A stretch of DNA of 64,000 bases from Phytophthora sp. 'mugwort' (taxonomy: Eukaryota > Oomycota > Peronosporomycetes > Peronosporales > Peronosporaceae). Made by a program: the position numbers and the translations under genes. A model generated the notes under the pieces. It saw only the letters and a program-made list of their open reading frames with translations, was not told where the DNA came from and did no database searches. Below, piece after piece: positions 21,250 through 31,107 of the stretch (position 1 is its first letter; the number at the start of each line of letters is the position of its first letter). The stretch lies in contig JAUCEF010000013.1 in NCBI GenBank assembly GCA_033558025.1, forward strand, positions 179,001 to 243,000, given 5' to 3'.

Positions 21250-22901
21250 GAAAGGAACTTATGAAAGGGGCTTATGACACGGGAGTGTGTGCACCTCCAA
21301 GGACTCTACGCCACTGCAGTCGCATTTTTGCTTACGCTACCTCCGACGAAGTTTTCATGGCGCTCCAGTCAAGCTCGTTTGTGATCGACAAAGTCCCCGA
21401 CGGCGTTCGCTTCTACTTCGATGTTGCTGTCATTGGAGGATTGGCTTCATACCAGTGCCGAAAGTGTTCCATCCAAGCCGAAACAAGCATGGAGGATGGG
21501 TTCAAACAACTTACGAAAGCATTTCTGGAGCTGCATGGGAACTGATTTCGCCGAGAAGTTCGACAAGAACCCCCGTAACGAGCCCAATCCGCTCGACTTT
21601 GCCCATGAGCATTTCCTGTCCGACAAGGAGGTGAGCGTTTTGAGTTGGCTGGAATGGATAATCATGCGTGAACAATTCGTTAACGCGGGGAATCTCCAAG
21701 ATCGACCCTGTAAGCAATAACAACATTGCGTTGTACATCTCTAGCTGAGCCGTCGGTCCAGCCATCAAACCCGTAATGGTCAGCGAGTGATTGGCGCACA
21801 AACCCTTCCACAAATTGTGCTTGTGTGGAAGAGCTGCGCCAATCGCTGCCTGAACACTACGGGTTTGATGGACGGACCGACGGCTCGCCTGTTCGCCATC
21901 TCTCAAAGAGAAGACGTACACAGTTTCTCAGCATTATGCGCAACTCAAGCACGTGATGTCTCTGTAGGGAAAGTCTATGACTTCGCCCGACTCTAAACGG
22001 CGGCAACTGTGCGACCAACAAGGCATTAGCGGGCATAATGAGGGGGTCTTCTAATACGGCGCAGCTGCCATAAGTTGAACCTGGTGTGAAAACATTCCTC
22101 GAGTGCTGACCTGCCGTTCAGCATGCCATATCGAACGTCGACAAAGCGGCGACGCAGCTGCAAATCATAAAAGATGCTGAGACGCTCCGCGAGTTGACCC
22201 CACTCCGCCTAATTAATCGAAACGTCATAAGCTGGCCCTCCACCCACAAAATGCTCGAGCGGTTCATGCGTATTGAGGGAGAAGCCAAACAAGCCGACGG
22301 CATCGGCATCATCCAGCGCACGGAATAAGAAAGTATTCGTAGAGTGATGCCTACCCTCACAGACTTTCAAAGCGTGATGGCGGACCGCCAGAAGTGTGGT
22401 CAACACGTTGGTACAGTTCAGGATATTTTCCACTTGATGATCGAAGAATACCGGATTTGAAGGGCTACCAGTCAGCTGACGCCAACATCTCCCACTCTCC
22501 ACGCTTTGAAGCTGCTGTGACGATGGTGCTAAACGGCAAGAAAACAGTCCGACGGATGACGAACGCGCGCTACTCAAGCGTTTAGTCGTTGTAAAACAAA
22601 CCGACGGAGGGAGCGGAACCGATCCCAGTGCGGGACGGAGCTACGTTTCATTGTTTTGATGGAGGAAACGGCAGCGCGTCGAGGAAGCCGAAGAGTACAC
22701 GGATTCGCGTTTCATTGCGGGGACATCTGCGTCAGCTGAGCGACTGTTTAGTAGTGCGAAGCAAGTGCTTCGTTCTACCAGAAAGCGCCTCACACGTCTC
22801 AATTTGAAGAAAATTCTGTTTCTCAAGCGCAACCAAGTTCTTTGGGACGCCGACATGGTTTTCAAGGCCATTCGACGCACGGATGAAACTAATCTAGTGT
22901 A
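21250..22901 (+). pseudogene. hAT-superfamily transposase remnant
   Basis: Decayed hAT transposase read in several frames. From the start: a BED-finger-like region (SYQCRKCSIQAETS near 21455), DPHEHF-type phrases and WLEWIIMREQ (21640-21680). Then EELRQSLPEHYGFDGRTDG (about 21828-21885), which is the usual hAT start of the catalytic domain. Near 22220-22280 come RLINRNVISWPSTHKMLERF, the block that in hATs reads NTRWSSTYxMLxR. The end (22690-22901) is the dimerisation domain TSASAERLFSSAKQVLRSTR, followed by LKKILFLKRN and a stop. Several stops and frame changes separate the blocks. An inverted copy of one internal piece forms a foldback. Confidence 0.7.
21745..21889. repeat. Long foldback (inverted duplication) inside the hAT gene
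   Basis: Left arm from about 21747 (GAGCCGTCGGTCCAGCCATC) and right arm ending about 21888 (reverse complement GAGCCGTCGGTCCGTCCATC) pair over roughly 60-65 bases with few mismatches. The arms meet near 21818 around AATTGTGCTTG. The right arm is in the sense of the transposase; the left is an inverted copy of the same coding piece. Confidence 0.85.
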
Positions 22902-23073
22902 AACATTGCAGTGGTATTTCAGGCGTGCGAAACATTGCAGTATCTGCGAATGCACGCAATAAATTTTGTTAATATTTGGATTTAGCGCTATGTTCAGCAA
23001 TGTATTTTGGCCATCACTGAGCTGTATTGGACGTTACGAGCACACATAAAAAATTGGCCCCATTATTGAGTTA

Positions 23074-24299
23074 AGGTAAGTCATCGCTTTCGTGGCCCCC
23101 TGCCACTTAGTGACCCAGAATTATCGACCAATGTAACGGCCTCATTTGAAACAGATCGGGTTCATCAGCAGAAATCAATGACAAGCTCTTAAGGCAAGTA
23201 CCCTCCGATAGCTTTTGTACTATCACTTCGTGAAGCAAGATAGCCACCATGACCTACACTGACGAGGAGCTGATGACTGCAGTCCAAGCGGCGCTCGACG
23301 GCGAGAGGAGGGCGTTACGCGCGCAAGGACTGGCGTTTCCGCAAGCGCTCTGAAGAAGTGGGTGACTACTGCTCACGCTGGGACCGTCTCAAGCGCCGGC
23401 GGCGGGCCATTGGCGGCGGGCCATCCTGGCCATCCTCCTGTGCTGGCTGAGGAAGCGGAGAAATGCATTGAGGAGTGGGTGCTGGGGAGCCCAGGAGCTG
23501 TACCGCGACAATACGAAGATGAACGCTAGCACAGCTGCGGCTGTGCGCTTGGCCTCTGCTGGCGTGGGAGGCCTGCAACTCCGGCAAGAATATCAAGTCG
23601 GGGTTCGAGAGCTGCGGCATCTACCCTCATTCGCTCGTTAAGGTGCTGAGCAAGTTGGGGAACTTCTAGCGGAATGGCGCCCCGTCCCAAGTACGGCGTG
23701 CAAAGTGGCTGCATGTAAAAAACGGTGAAAGCTTGGTGCTCCCTGTTCCTGTTCGGAAGCGGAAGCAGCGTAGAAGGGTGACAGTTGCTGGAGCATTTCT
23801 TACGCGAGAATTGCTGGATGAGATGGCTTCGGCTCAGCTGAACACCCGTGCGAAGAGGCCGAAGCGCCTTCAGAAGAAAGCGATAGCAGCACTGCCTGCA
23901 TCGATCCTTGTCGCACTGACAGTCGAGTACGAGTTTGTGGGTGATTAGAGTGCAGATGCACTGCTAAACTTAATAAAATTTTGGCCCTGCGTCTCGATTA
24001 ATTACTGGTGAGCATTAATTCGTACTTACTAGCAAGTGACGAAAAGGCTGGATACTTACTGAGCATAAGTCAAAAAGGGCCACAAAACTGGAACGAAGAG
24101 AATTCTGGGTGCGCATGAAGTTGGCGAGTAAAACAAAATGCACTCCAGCAGCAAGACGCACCATGCCTAAAAACGTCTCACAAATAGTCGAGAAGTTCCT
24201 GATTTCGGTGATACCCTTCGTTTTGTTGTAGCCTCTATAGAACTTGGGGGCGATTAAACTTGGTGCATCAAAAAGGGCCACGAAAGCGATGAATTACCT
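23074..24299. mobile_element. Pogo-type element, 1.2 kb, TA-flanked
   Basis: Terminal inverted repeats of 25 bp with one mismatch: AGGTAAGTCATCGCTTTCGT at the left (from 23074) and AGGTAATTCATCGCTTTCGT at the right (read inward from 24299), both continuing GGCCC. TA dinucleotides flank both ends (23072-23073 and 24300-24301), the Tc1/mariner target duplication. It encloses a partial transposase tail on the plus strand. A similar GGGCCAC motif also occurs inside the right half. Confidence 0.85.
23250..23948 (+). pseudogene. Pogo-type transposase remnant within the element
   Basis: An ATG at 23250 begins MTYTDEELMTAVQAALDGER, resembling the psq-type helix-turn-helix start, but the frame breaks soon after. 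Around 23555-23680 phrases close to the family C-terminus appear: ACNSGKNIKSGFESCGIYPH and SLVKVLSKLG. A final open frame (23733-23948) has RKRKQRRRVTVAGAFLTRELLDEMASA and a basic tail. The whole catalytic DDE core is missing, so this is an internally deleted, non-autonomous copy. Confidence 0.5.
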
Positions 24300-24654
24300 T
24301 ACGAGAATAAGTTGTTTTGGGTTTTACGTGGAAGCTGCTCTTGGCGTCAGTATTGATGTCCGTGAATACCCAACCACTGCTGATCGTGTAGCTTACAATT
24401 CCTTTCACCCCGAGTCTTCCACCATGGTGCTGGTTGAAACGTACCTAAAACGTGTTCTAAAGGCGGTCTAATTGACCTAAAAACCCGGCGATATATGACG
24501 GTATTAAACCACTTTTAGGACTAATTAGCCCGGTGAATTAGAACGTTACCATAGCATAAAATGTCCGACTAACGGACCTATCCGACCGGTACCAAAAGTA
24601 TGGTACATCACGAATAGCCAACTCTCAAAGCAAATATATTTATTTATGCATTGA

Positions 24655-25060
24655 GATGTCGTGGACCACAGTTAACATTTGCACTTTCAAAAGACAGGAG
24701 CAACGATGGTGGCAGGTCGGCTGCGGGGCGACGGCGACAGCGGCAGCGGGAGGGCGGCAGCAGAAGGCGGCACCTGGAGGGCTGGAGCAGGAGGTTGGAG
24801 ACGGCACCAGGAGGGCGAGAGTAGGAGGCTGGAGGGCGGAGCCAGGAGGGAGCATCGGGAGGGGCGGGAGACGGGAGGTGTTGGAGCGGCGGTGGCGAGA
24901 TGCGCAGCAGGAGCGGAGCCTTGGCACCGCCCCGGCATCAGGACTTCAGCGATGGTTGGAAATGGTGGCCGTTCTCGGGCCCAGTCGCCGCATCACCGGT
25001 AGAACATGCATGCGGCGGCAGTGCGTGATCGGCGGGCGCAACTTCGGGTAGCGGGCTAGA
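24655..25060. repeat. G-rich/purine-skewed low-complexity tract
   Basis: From about 24725 to 24925 the plus strand is dominated by GGAGGG, GGCGG and GGAGC words, giving open frames in several registers that encode only Gly, Arg and Ala-rich sequence. These frames are composition artefacts. Many GGG runs make G-quadruplex formation possible. Confidence 0.55.
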
Positions 25061-25985
25061 GGCGAAGCAGCAAGGCAGCCACAGCAGATGCGGCACCGAA
25101 CCTGTAGGACCGCAATAGATATTAATATATAGTTAGTTACATATATACAGCAAATATTATATAAGTATTTGCCGTTATCTCATCCTTGTTGCTATGTAAT
25201 GTCTTCTGGTTATTCTTTATGCATAAGCGACTGTACTTGTTCTTCAATGACTGCCCCGGTCGGATGGGTCGGATCTTGAAGATATGCATGTGATATGCCA
25301 ACATCATAGAACTTGTATGGACATACACATATTTTTCATGTCCCTCCGACCCGATAGAGTACCGACCTATCTCTAAACATAATCACTGGTTGAAATTGGT
25401 CTATCCTTCTGTTCTGACTGGCTGATAGTAAAATACATGGTGTGATTGGTTGTAAGAAAGTATACTAAAACTAAGTATGGTCGGATAAGTGGTCATATTC
25501 ATCCATACCATAAAATTATCTGACCACGCATAAACGACGAAAGAGGGGTCGATATATAATGTCACCTAGCTATGCGATCCGCGCAGTCGTAATAACCCTG
25601 GCGGGTCGCAGGGCTTGCTGGTGCCAGAACCTAAGCCCGCTACCGCTGCGCCTTCACTTGACGGTTGAACAGTGGTTGGTCCTGGATTTGCGCCTGCGTG
25701 CTTCGACGGTCTGCAAACCGCAGGCATGCTCGCTTCGCTCGTGTGACTGACCTCCGTCCCCAGGTTACGACCAATCAGCGTGCTTGAATATCGCATTATA
25801 CTTGCTCTGAACATACTTGATATGGCTCAGAAAGTTTACTGAAGTGACTTGAGCTAAGTATTCAATAATAAAATACTGGGTGGTATTTCAATATGGTTTT
25901 AGGTCAGATTCACTAGATTGTGTAATTTACATTAGGACTTTTAGATCAGTTTAGATCGGTATTAGGTACGCATTATCTACTACCT
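25061..25985. other. Intergenic, AT-rich, no gene
   Basis: No supported coding frame. An open frame at 25559-25750 and its antisense shadow show no family character. Confidence 0.35.
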
Positions 25986-25989
25986 CCTC

Positions 25990-26833
25990 CACCATGGCGA
26001 TCTGAGCTTTCGCTCATTGTAGTAGATGGCTCCGCCACCGAGTCGGTCTTCATTCTCCACGCTGAGGCTGACATCAAGGCCAGCCTCACCGCTCAAGACC
26101 GCGTATTCGTGGGTCTCACGTTCGGCGAGCACGAGTGCTCGACGCAGTCGAACCAAATCCCGATAGCCAATAAGCAGATCCGCAACATCGTCACGAATGA
26201 CTCGTGCTTTGAAAAGGGCTTGTACCACTTCGTAGGCTACTCACAGGGCGGCGGTGTTGGCCGTCGTGGAAGAGATCGACGAGCACAGTTGCATTTTTTC
26301 GATGGTAAGTTTTCTGGTCGGTTACAGAGCGGCGCACGTGGAAAACCAACGGGCCCCGAGCTGCTGTCGGCCGACATCTTCAACTTCTACAACTACATCA
26401 CAGCCGACTGGCGTAGCAAGATCCAGCATGACATGGCCGTCCTGGACGCGAACCAGGAGCTTCATTTTAAGTACTCGCTCCAACCGAGTCGCTCGTAAAC
26501 ATGAACCGCGAACCGGCCGATAGCTACTTCATCGCGAACCAACAAGAATCTGCCGTGCTTGAACAACCTAAACAAATGCGCCGGCGATGACTTCCGGTGC
26601 ATATTTGACAAGATCCGTCGCAAGGTCAACTTCATGTGTCTCAAGACCGCACACTGGGCCCGAACGACAGTGTGATTACCCATTGTAGCGATACACGCCA
26701 GTGGAAGATTGAGACCAAGTACGAGGAATTTACGATCACGGGGTTGGAGGACACAGTCGAATATAGGAAGGACAACCTACAGCCAACTGCGAAGACCACC
26801 GTGGGTGAAGACGATTTACAAGTTTTAATCTGA
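25990..26833 (+). pseudogene. Palmitoyl-protein thioesterase-like pseudogene
   Basis: A run of frames on the plus strand resembles oomycete palmitoyl-protein thioesterases, lysosomal or secreted alpha/beta hydrolases. The nucleophile elbow appears as HFVGYSQGG (GxSxG, about 26228-26255) after FEKGLY. Downstream frames give DANQELHFKYSLQPSR (26445-26490), NREPADSYFIANQ (26503-26545) and LNNLNKCAGDDFRCIFDKIR (26560-26620), then GPNDSVI and a C-terminal piece ending at 26831. At least three frame changes make it non-functional. The motif and the order of blocks support the call; catalytic Asp and His are not secure. It ends at the edge of the GH19 segmental duplication. Confidence 0.5.
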
Positions 26834-28084
26834 AGAAATACAAGTAGACAAAGTTCACTTGTTTAATCGTTTTTTGTATAGAGTCAATGGGCATAACCCT
26901 CCGAAGCTGTTCGTCTAGGCGTTGCAAGAAGTGTTGCCCAATGGCTGCACATCTAGCGACTGGCACAGTTTGGTGAAATAGGTGATGCGCTGCAGTTCGT
27001 TCGCCTTGTTGGGGGCGTCCGGGCCGCACTCGAGACCTCCGTTGATGATATCAGTCGATACGGCGAAGCCGTTGACACCAGCGATAACGTCGTGGATAAT
27101 ACGGCCGCCCTGTGGGGTCATCCAATACCAGAGCGCAGTCATCCACGCCACGGCGGAGTCATTCGCGACGATGTCCGGATTGTTTAGGAGGTCGATGCCG
27201 AGGGCTTCGCCGGCATTGTAGTAATTGTAGTTCCATGAGAGCTGGATGGGACCACGACCGTGGTAACGACGACCAGGAGCACAAGGGTAGGTGGTGTTAT
27301 CACAGTACTGCCACACCGTGTACGTATTGCGGGCGTACTCCTCGGCTGCCTTGAAGTTGTCGCTCTCATGGGCCGTCTGAGCCAGGAAAGCGGCCAGCTC
27401 GAGCTTGTCCTTCGTGTCGTTGCCTGTGTTGGCGAACTCCGTGTACTTGTAGGCCGCATTCTCGAGGCCGCTAAAGTTATAAAGATCCACAGCGTCCGGG
27501 AACATGTCGTGGAAACGTTCCTGGTCGAAGAAGCGAGCGAAATTTGCGTTACTCGCTGACGAGTCGACTTGCGTCGCGGCAGGGGTCACTTCCGGAGACG
27601 ACTGCTGCGTGACCGACTGGTCCGTGCAAGCTGCAGTCACACCCAGCAGGCCCATTGACGCGATGACTCTGGCGAGCTTCATGGTTGAGTTAAAATTGAT
27701 TTGGATGTGGGGGAGGGAGGGTCACTTGCTTGGATAGAGGTGAGATCGAAAATGAGGATTGCCATGCGACGCGAACGGCAGGAAATCAGTTGCTGGTTAC
27801 GACTTCAATGCCGTCGGGAACCATATTTTGGAGGCGGGAACTTATCCCGGCTCGAAATCCCGACTCGGGATAGAGTTTCCTCCTCCAAAATAGTTCTAGC
27901 CACAAAGCTCACCATGATGGTGAACTCGGATGGTGACCACCGGGAGTGGAACCAATGTATGGTGGCATGCGAAATGAAGTAAAGTTGCAAATCTTTCTCG
28001 CCTGTAATTCGCCAGCGATCCACGAAAAACAAAAGCCATCAGCTGTATGAGTCGTGAAACACGCGCATGTCGCAAGCCAACCTG
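26831..28084. repeat. Segmental duplication, derived copy (GH19 locus 1)
   Basis: Sequence from the 3' flank of GH19 gene 1 (GAAGAAATACAA near 26833) through its 5' flank (CATCAGCTGTATGAGTC near 28040) matches 39174-40380. Homology resumes at 29848 (AGCTAATAACCTCGTTC) after an inserted transposon and runs to about 29990, covering the last codons of the coiled-coil gene found intact beside copy 2. Confidence 0.8.
26915..27682 (-). CDS. Secreted GH19 chitinase-like protein, copy 1
   Basis: Complete 255-residue glycoside hydrolase family 19 protein, expected to cleave beta-1,4 GlcNAc chains outside the cell. A signal peptide (MKLARVIASMGLLGVTAA) precedes a Ser/Thr-rich linker to about 45. The catalytic domain shows HES at 105-107 and EEY at 114-116, placing Glu106 and Glu115 nine residues apart, the spacing of the HET...E pair in compact bacterial ChiC-type GH19 enzymes. 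YHGRGPIQLSWNYNYYNAG and LLNNPDIV follow, then WMTALWYWMTPQ and INGGLECG. Plant-type extra loops are missing. It shares most residues with the copy at 39252. The ATG at 27682 is the only sensible start; the flank upstream is not open. Confidence 0.92.
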   Translation of the reverse strand: MKLARVIASMGLLGVTAACTDQSVTQQSSPEVTPAATQVDSSASNANFARFFDQERFHDMFPDAVDLYNFSGLENAAYKYTEFANTGNDTKDKLELAAFLAQTAHESDNFKAAEEYARNTYTVWQYCDNTTYPCAPGRRYHGRGPIQLSWNYNYYNAGEALGIDLLNNPDIVANDSAVAWMTALWYWMTPQGGRIIHDVIAGVNGFAVSTDIINGGLECGPDAPNKANELQRITYFTKLCQSLDVQPLGNTSCNA

Positions 28085-28250
28085 TTGTGGGAGAAACAAC
28101 CGGGTGCTGGATCCATCGTGTACATACAGACGACGTCGAAAAAGACAATAAAACCCGGCAGAGTTTTGATTGGCCGACTATACTACTGTTTGTGCAAAAC
28201 AAATTGATATTTTCCATGTGGTGTGTAAAAAACGTGCTATTATCAGACCA

Positions 28251-29690
28251 TTACCTCCTGAGCCTAGGAATTGCTTTTTCAAAGCTGCGAATTACGGTTG
28301 TCTCAGTTAACTCGTCCCAAGCAGCAATAGTCGACTTAATGGCACGGATGCGCTTCTCTTTGGCAGTGCCCCCGGTAATCCCCCCGAAACTTAGACCGGA
28401 TTTTCGACTTTAGTGACCCCATCACGCCGACATCCAGTGGTTGACAAACCGCTATCGTATTAAATGGAAAAGGGACCACCGTAGCGTTTGGCTCCTTGGC
28501 AACGACCCGCTGACCCTCCTCAGAAACGTGGGAGTCAAAATTATCGAGAAGGAGGGCGGCGGGGCCGTCAATTTCGTATTTAAACAATTGCTTTACATAA
28601 AATTACCAACCAACCGCGTCCATCCACACGTTCTCCTGCACGGTGTATTAGTGACCAGGCGGGTAGTGGGGCAACTCCAGGCGTTCGATGTCCCCACCGA
28701 GCTTCCCTGGGATAACGAAGAGTATCGGAAGTTTTTTCCTGTAACAACACAAACGAAGTAATTAGTCCAAAAACTATGATATAAAATCGTCTTTATGGAT
28801 GGCGAAATTTATTTAATATAAGTTTCGGCATCAATAAACGTTTAAACGTATCATCACCGCGCATTGTAAGGACTGCTTTCATTCTACCAGTGTGCTTCGT
28901 CATCTTAGCAATTCGAGCGGGATCCTTGCGACCTTTGAGAGCCCAAACGCGAGACGGCGGCATGTCAAAATTGATTGCAATTTCGTCGACATTGTAAATC
29001 TCTGTATGGCTCCATGTACTGTACTCCTTCCAAAACTTTAGACAAAACTCCGCTCGCTTCTCTAGCAGCTCTGCAGTCGGCATTTTGGCTTCTTGGGGCT
29101 TTTGTGCCGAAAAGTCATAGCTTCACAACGCAAAACAAACTAAAGTCAATTAAACAATAAAATATTTTGTAAAAACGAAGTTTTCATCACCAAAAGGATT
29201 TACCGCTTGCAGATACGCTGGCACATTCCCTCAACCGACAGCTCAGGGCTTTTGTGCTCCTCCATGTACCTCGCACACCGGTTCGGCTCCTGCAGCCACA
29301 TGTAATCGATCATTAAATGCGGTGAAAGGGCCTAAATAGCATAAGGTATAACAATATAATTATATATGTTAGTAGTCCCTATTAGTTATCAATGTCAACA
29401 TACCTTTTCTTCTCTGCGTGTATCTTTCATGAACGTCACAAGGGCTGGGACACTAGGAAATATTTCCTTGCGTCCCTGCCCCTTGAACGTCGGCGATCGA
29501 GCATTGCCGCGAAAGGCGAGCAAGTGGTCAGCCTGCTTCCACCACCCGAAAATTGTGCCGCGTGGCCGCTGGAGCTGGCGCGCTGCTTCGTCAACTCCAA
29601 CTTGGGCGGCGAGCTGGCGCGCCTTCGCGCTTTTCCTTTATCGTGTGACGTCGCTGCTTTCGCGCCATTGAGGAAGTGCGCTTAGTTTTA
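28251..29690 (-). pseudogene. Pogo-type (CENP-B-like) transposase with one intron, broken
   Basis: Nearly full-length but interrupted Tc1/mariner-pogo transposase. Exon 1 (about 29690-29404) holds the helix-turn-helix DNA-binding part: VGVDEAARQLQRPRGTIFGWWKQ. A 72-bp intron follows. Exon 2 has PHLMIDYMWLQEPNRCARYM (about 29325), then NVDEIAINFDMPPSRVWALK (first catalytic Asp, about 29000), LPILFVIPGKLGG, LLLLDNFDSHVSEEGQR (second Asp, about 28540) and VCQPLDVGVMG (third Asp, about 28435). It ends EKAIPRLRR with a stop at 28251. Two internal stops and two frame changes inactivate it. Confidence 0.8.
29332..29403 (-). other. Intron of the pogo-type transposase
   Basis: Minus-strand intron of 72 bases with donor GTATGT at 29403, a perfect branch-point-like TACTAAC about mid-intron and acceptor TTTAG at 29332. 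It joins the DNA-binding exon to the catalytic exon. Confidence 0.7.
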
Positions 29691-30104
29691 GCTCCGTACC
29701 CGGCGCATTTTACGCTAAATAAATGAACATTCTCGCAACCTGATTCGCTAAAATTATTTTATATTTTGTATGGAGCCCCTATTGTGCCTATGCCTTTTGC
29801 CGACTTTTTAGTCTGCCGGCTTTTTATATGTCGTTGTCCGTATGCAGTGAGCTAATAACCTCGTTCCTAGCGACTATATGGATAAGCTTACGCAGGGTTG
29901 AACTCACAGTTCCGAAGACTACGAATAGTGACACATTCTCGTCCATAAACCGAGTGTGTCCGCATCGATTCAAGTTTTTGCTGCTCTGGCTGTTGGACGA
30001 AAAACGCTTATTATGTTATTGCAATACCCATTGACAATAATACGTATCGCAATAACACAAAGTCGCGCTACGCCTGAAGAAGCTCTGAAATTTCCGGGTG
30101 AAGG

Positions 30105-30124
30105 GTGTGTGTGTGTGTGTGTGT
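30105..30124. repeat. (GT)10 microsatellite
   Basis: Ten uninterrupted GT units in the flank between two pogo-type elements. Confidence 0.95.
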
Positions 30125-30740
30125 AAAGCTGCCAATCTAAACATTTAGGGTACAAAGTCGCATTTTCTCGTCAGTAGCGTAACATTCAAAAAGTCTACCA
30201 CTGCCGCGCCAAGATATGTCTTGACGAACGGGGTTTCGTGCGAGAATTCGTCCGATAAACATCCACGGCTTCTTCACTAACCCAGTGGATTTTATGAGAC
30301 GTGCCATTTAGCCTTGTACAGCTTGTAAAAGCACATAAGGTACCGTGCCAGTTTCGTGCCATTTTGGCACCCCCTTCATAGTTTTGTAAATACCTTTTAT
30401 TTGTTTATTAGTTTTGAGTTCTAAAGGCATATCTGAAAAAGCGCCATCTCCGTTCTTTTAAAGCCGATTTACAGCCCAGCCGCTAATTGAGAACGCAATT
30501 AGGAGCTCTTGACTAATGCATACCAATATTAACGAAGGACCAGTTTTCTGCCGCATTTGACCTATGTTTCTGTAAGAAAGCATATTTCTCTTTTGCTTGC
30601 ATGGCGAGTTCTTGGAAACCTATACAATGCGATAAGACCATTTCCAAATTCGATTATAAGAGGTGATGTGTTATTGCGTGTCCAAACCAATGTTATGTAA
30701 TTTGTGTATAAATATAGTCCAATCTAACTTGCCAGTCAGC

Positions 30741-30812
30741 GCTGCCATAGCTTAGTAATAAAGTCCTCGGATCATAACCGAGAGGTCGGCGGTTCGATTC
30801 CGCATAGCAGCA
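30741..30812 (+). repeat. tRNA-Met(CAT)-like sequence, probably SINE head or pseudo-tRNA
   Basis: Folds as a cloverleaf. Acceptor GCTGCCA/TAGCAGC has one C.A mismatch; D stem is GCTT/AAGT; anticodon stem CTCGG/CCGAG is perfect with loop ATCATAA (anticodon CAT, Met); T arm GGCGG TTCGATT CCGCA has a mismatched base pair. The discriminator is A. The D loop lacks the conserved GG and there are two stem mismatches, so a decayed or tRNA-derived repeat is more likely than a working tRNA. It sits inside a pogo-type element. Confidence 0.6.
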
Positions 30813-31107
30813 TTAACTCAACTCGTCAATAATGTACTGACTTTCAGTAAGATCACTCGGTGGCGTCACAGAACTGCGAAAGTGACCGACGGCTGCCACC
30901 GGATGAACTGATTGATCGCCAGTATGCTCAGTACCATGAGTCGGGCTCCCCTTCTGATAATGGTTTGAGGTTGTGAAATCTCGAAAACCTGACACCACAG
31001 CGGACCCAGGCATACAGAGGAATATCGTATCATTGTAGATAGAAAAAAACTAGAAAGTAACAGCAAGCAAAACAATCTTAAACTGGAAATGTGATTCAAA
31101 AAGCGTA

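Larger units (their letters stand above)
28151..29824. mobile_element. Pogo-type element inserted beside GH19 copy 1, TA-flanked
   Basis: Ends read AAACCCGGCAGAGTTTTGAT from 28151 and, inward from 29824, AAAAGCCGGCAGACTAAAAA; both then reach a GTCGGC/GCCGAC block. TA flanks both (28149-28150 and 29825-29826). The terminal repeats are short and imperfect, so ends are probable rather than certain. It lies within the segmental duplication and separates two pieces contiguous at the 40-kb copy. Confidence 0.65.

Noticed and set aside
24640..25051. Gly/Arg-rich and Pro/Ala-rich open frames on both strands
   Set aside because: Products of a purine-rich low-complexity tract; every register is open and none shows a domain.
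30741..30812. Functional tRNA-Met gene
   Set aside because: Two stem mismatches, missing GG in the D loop and location inside a transposon argue for a pseudo-tRNA or SINE head, although the anticodon arm is perfect.
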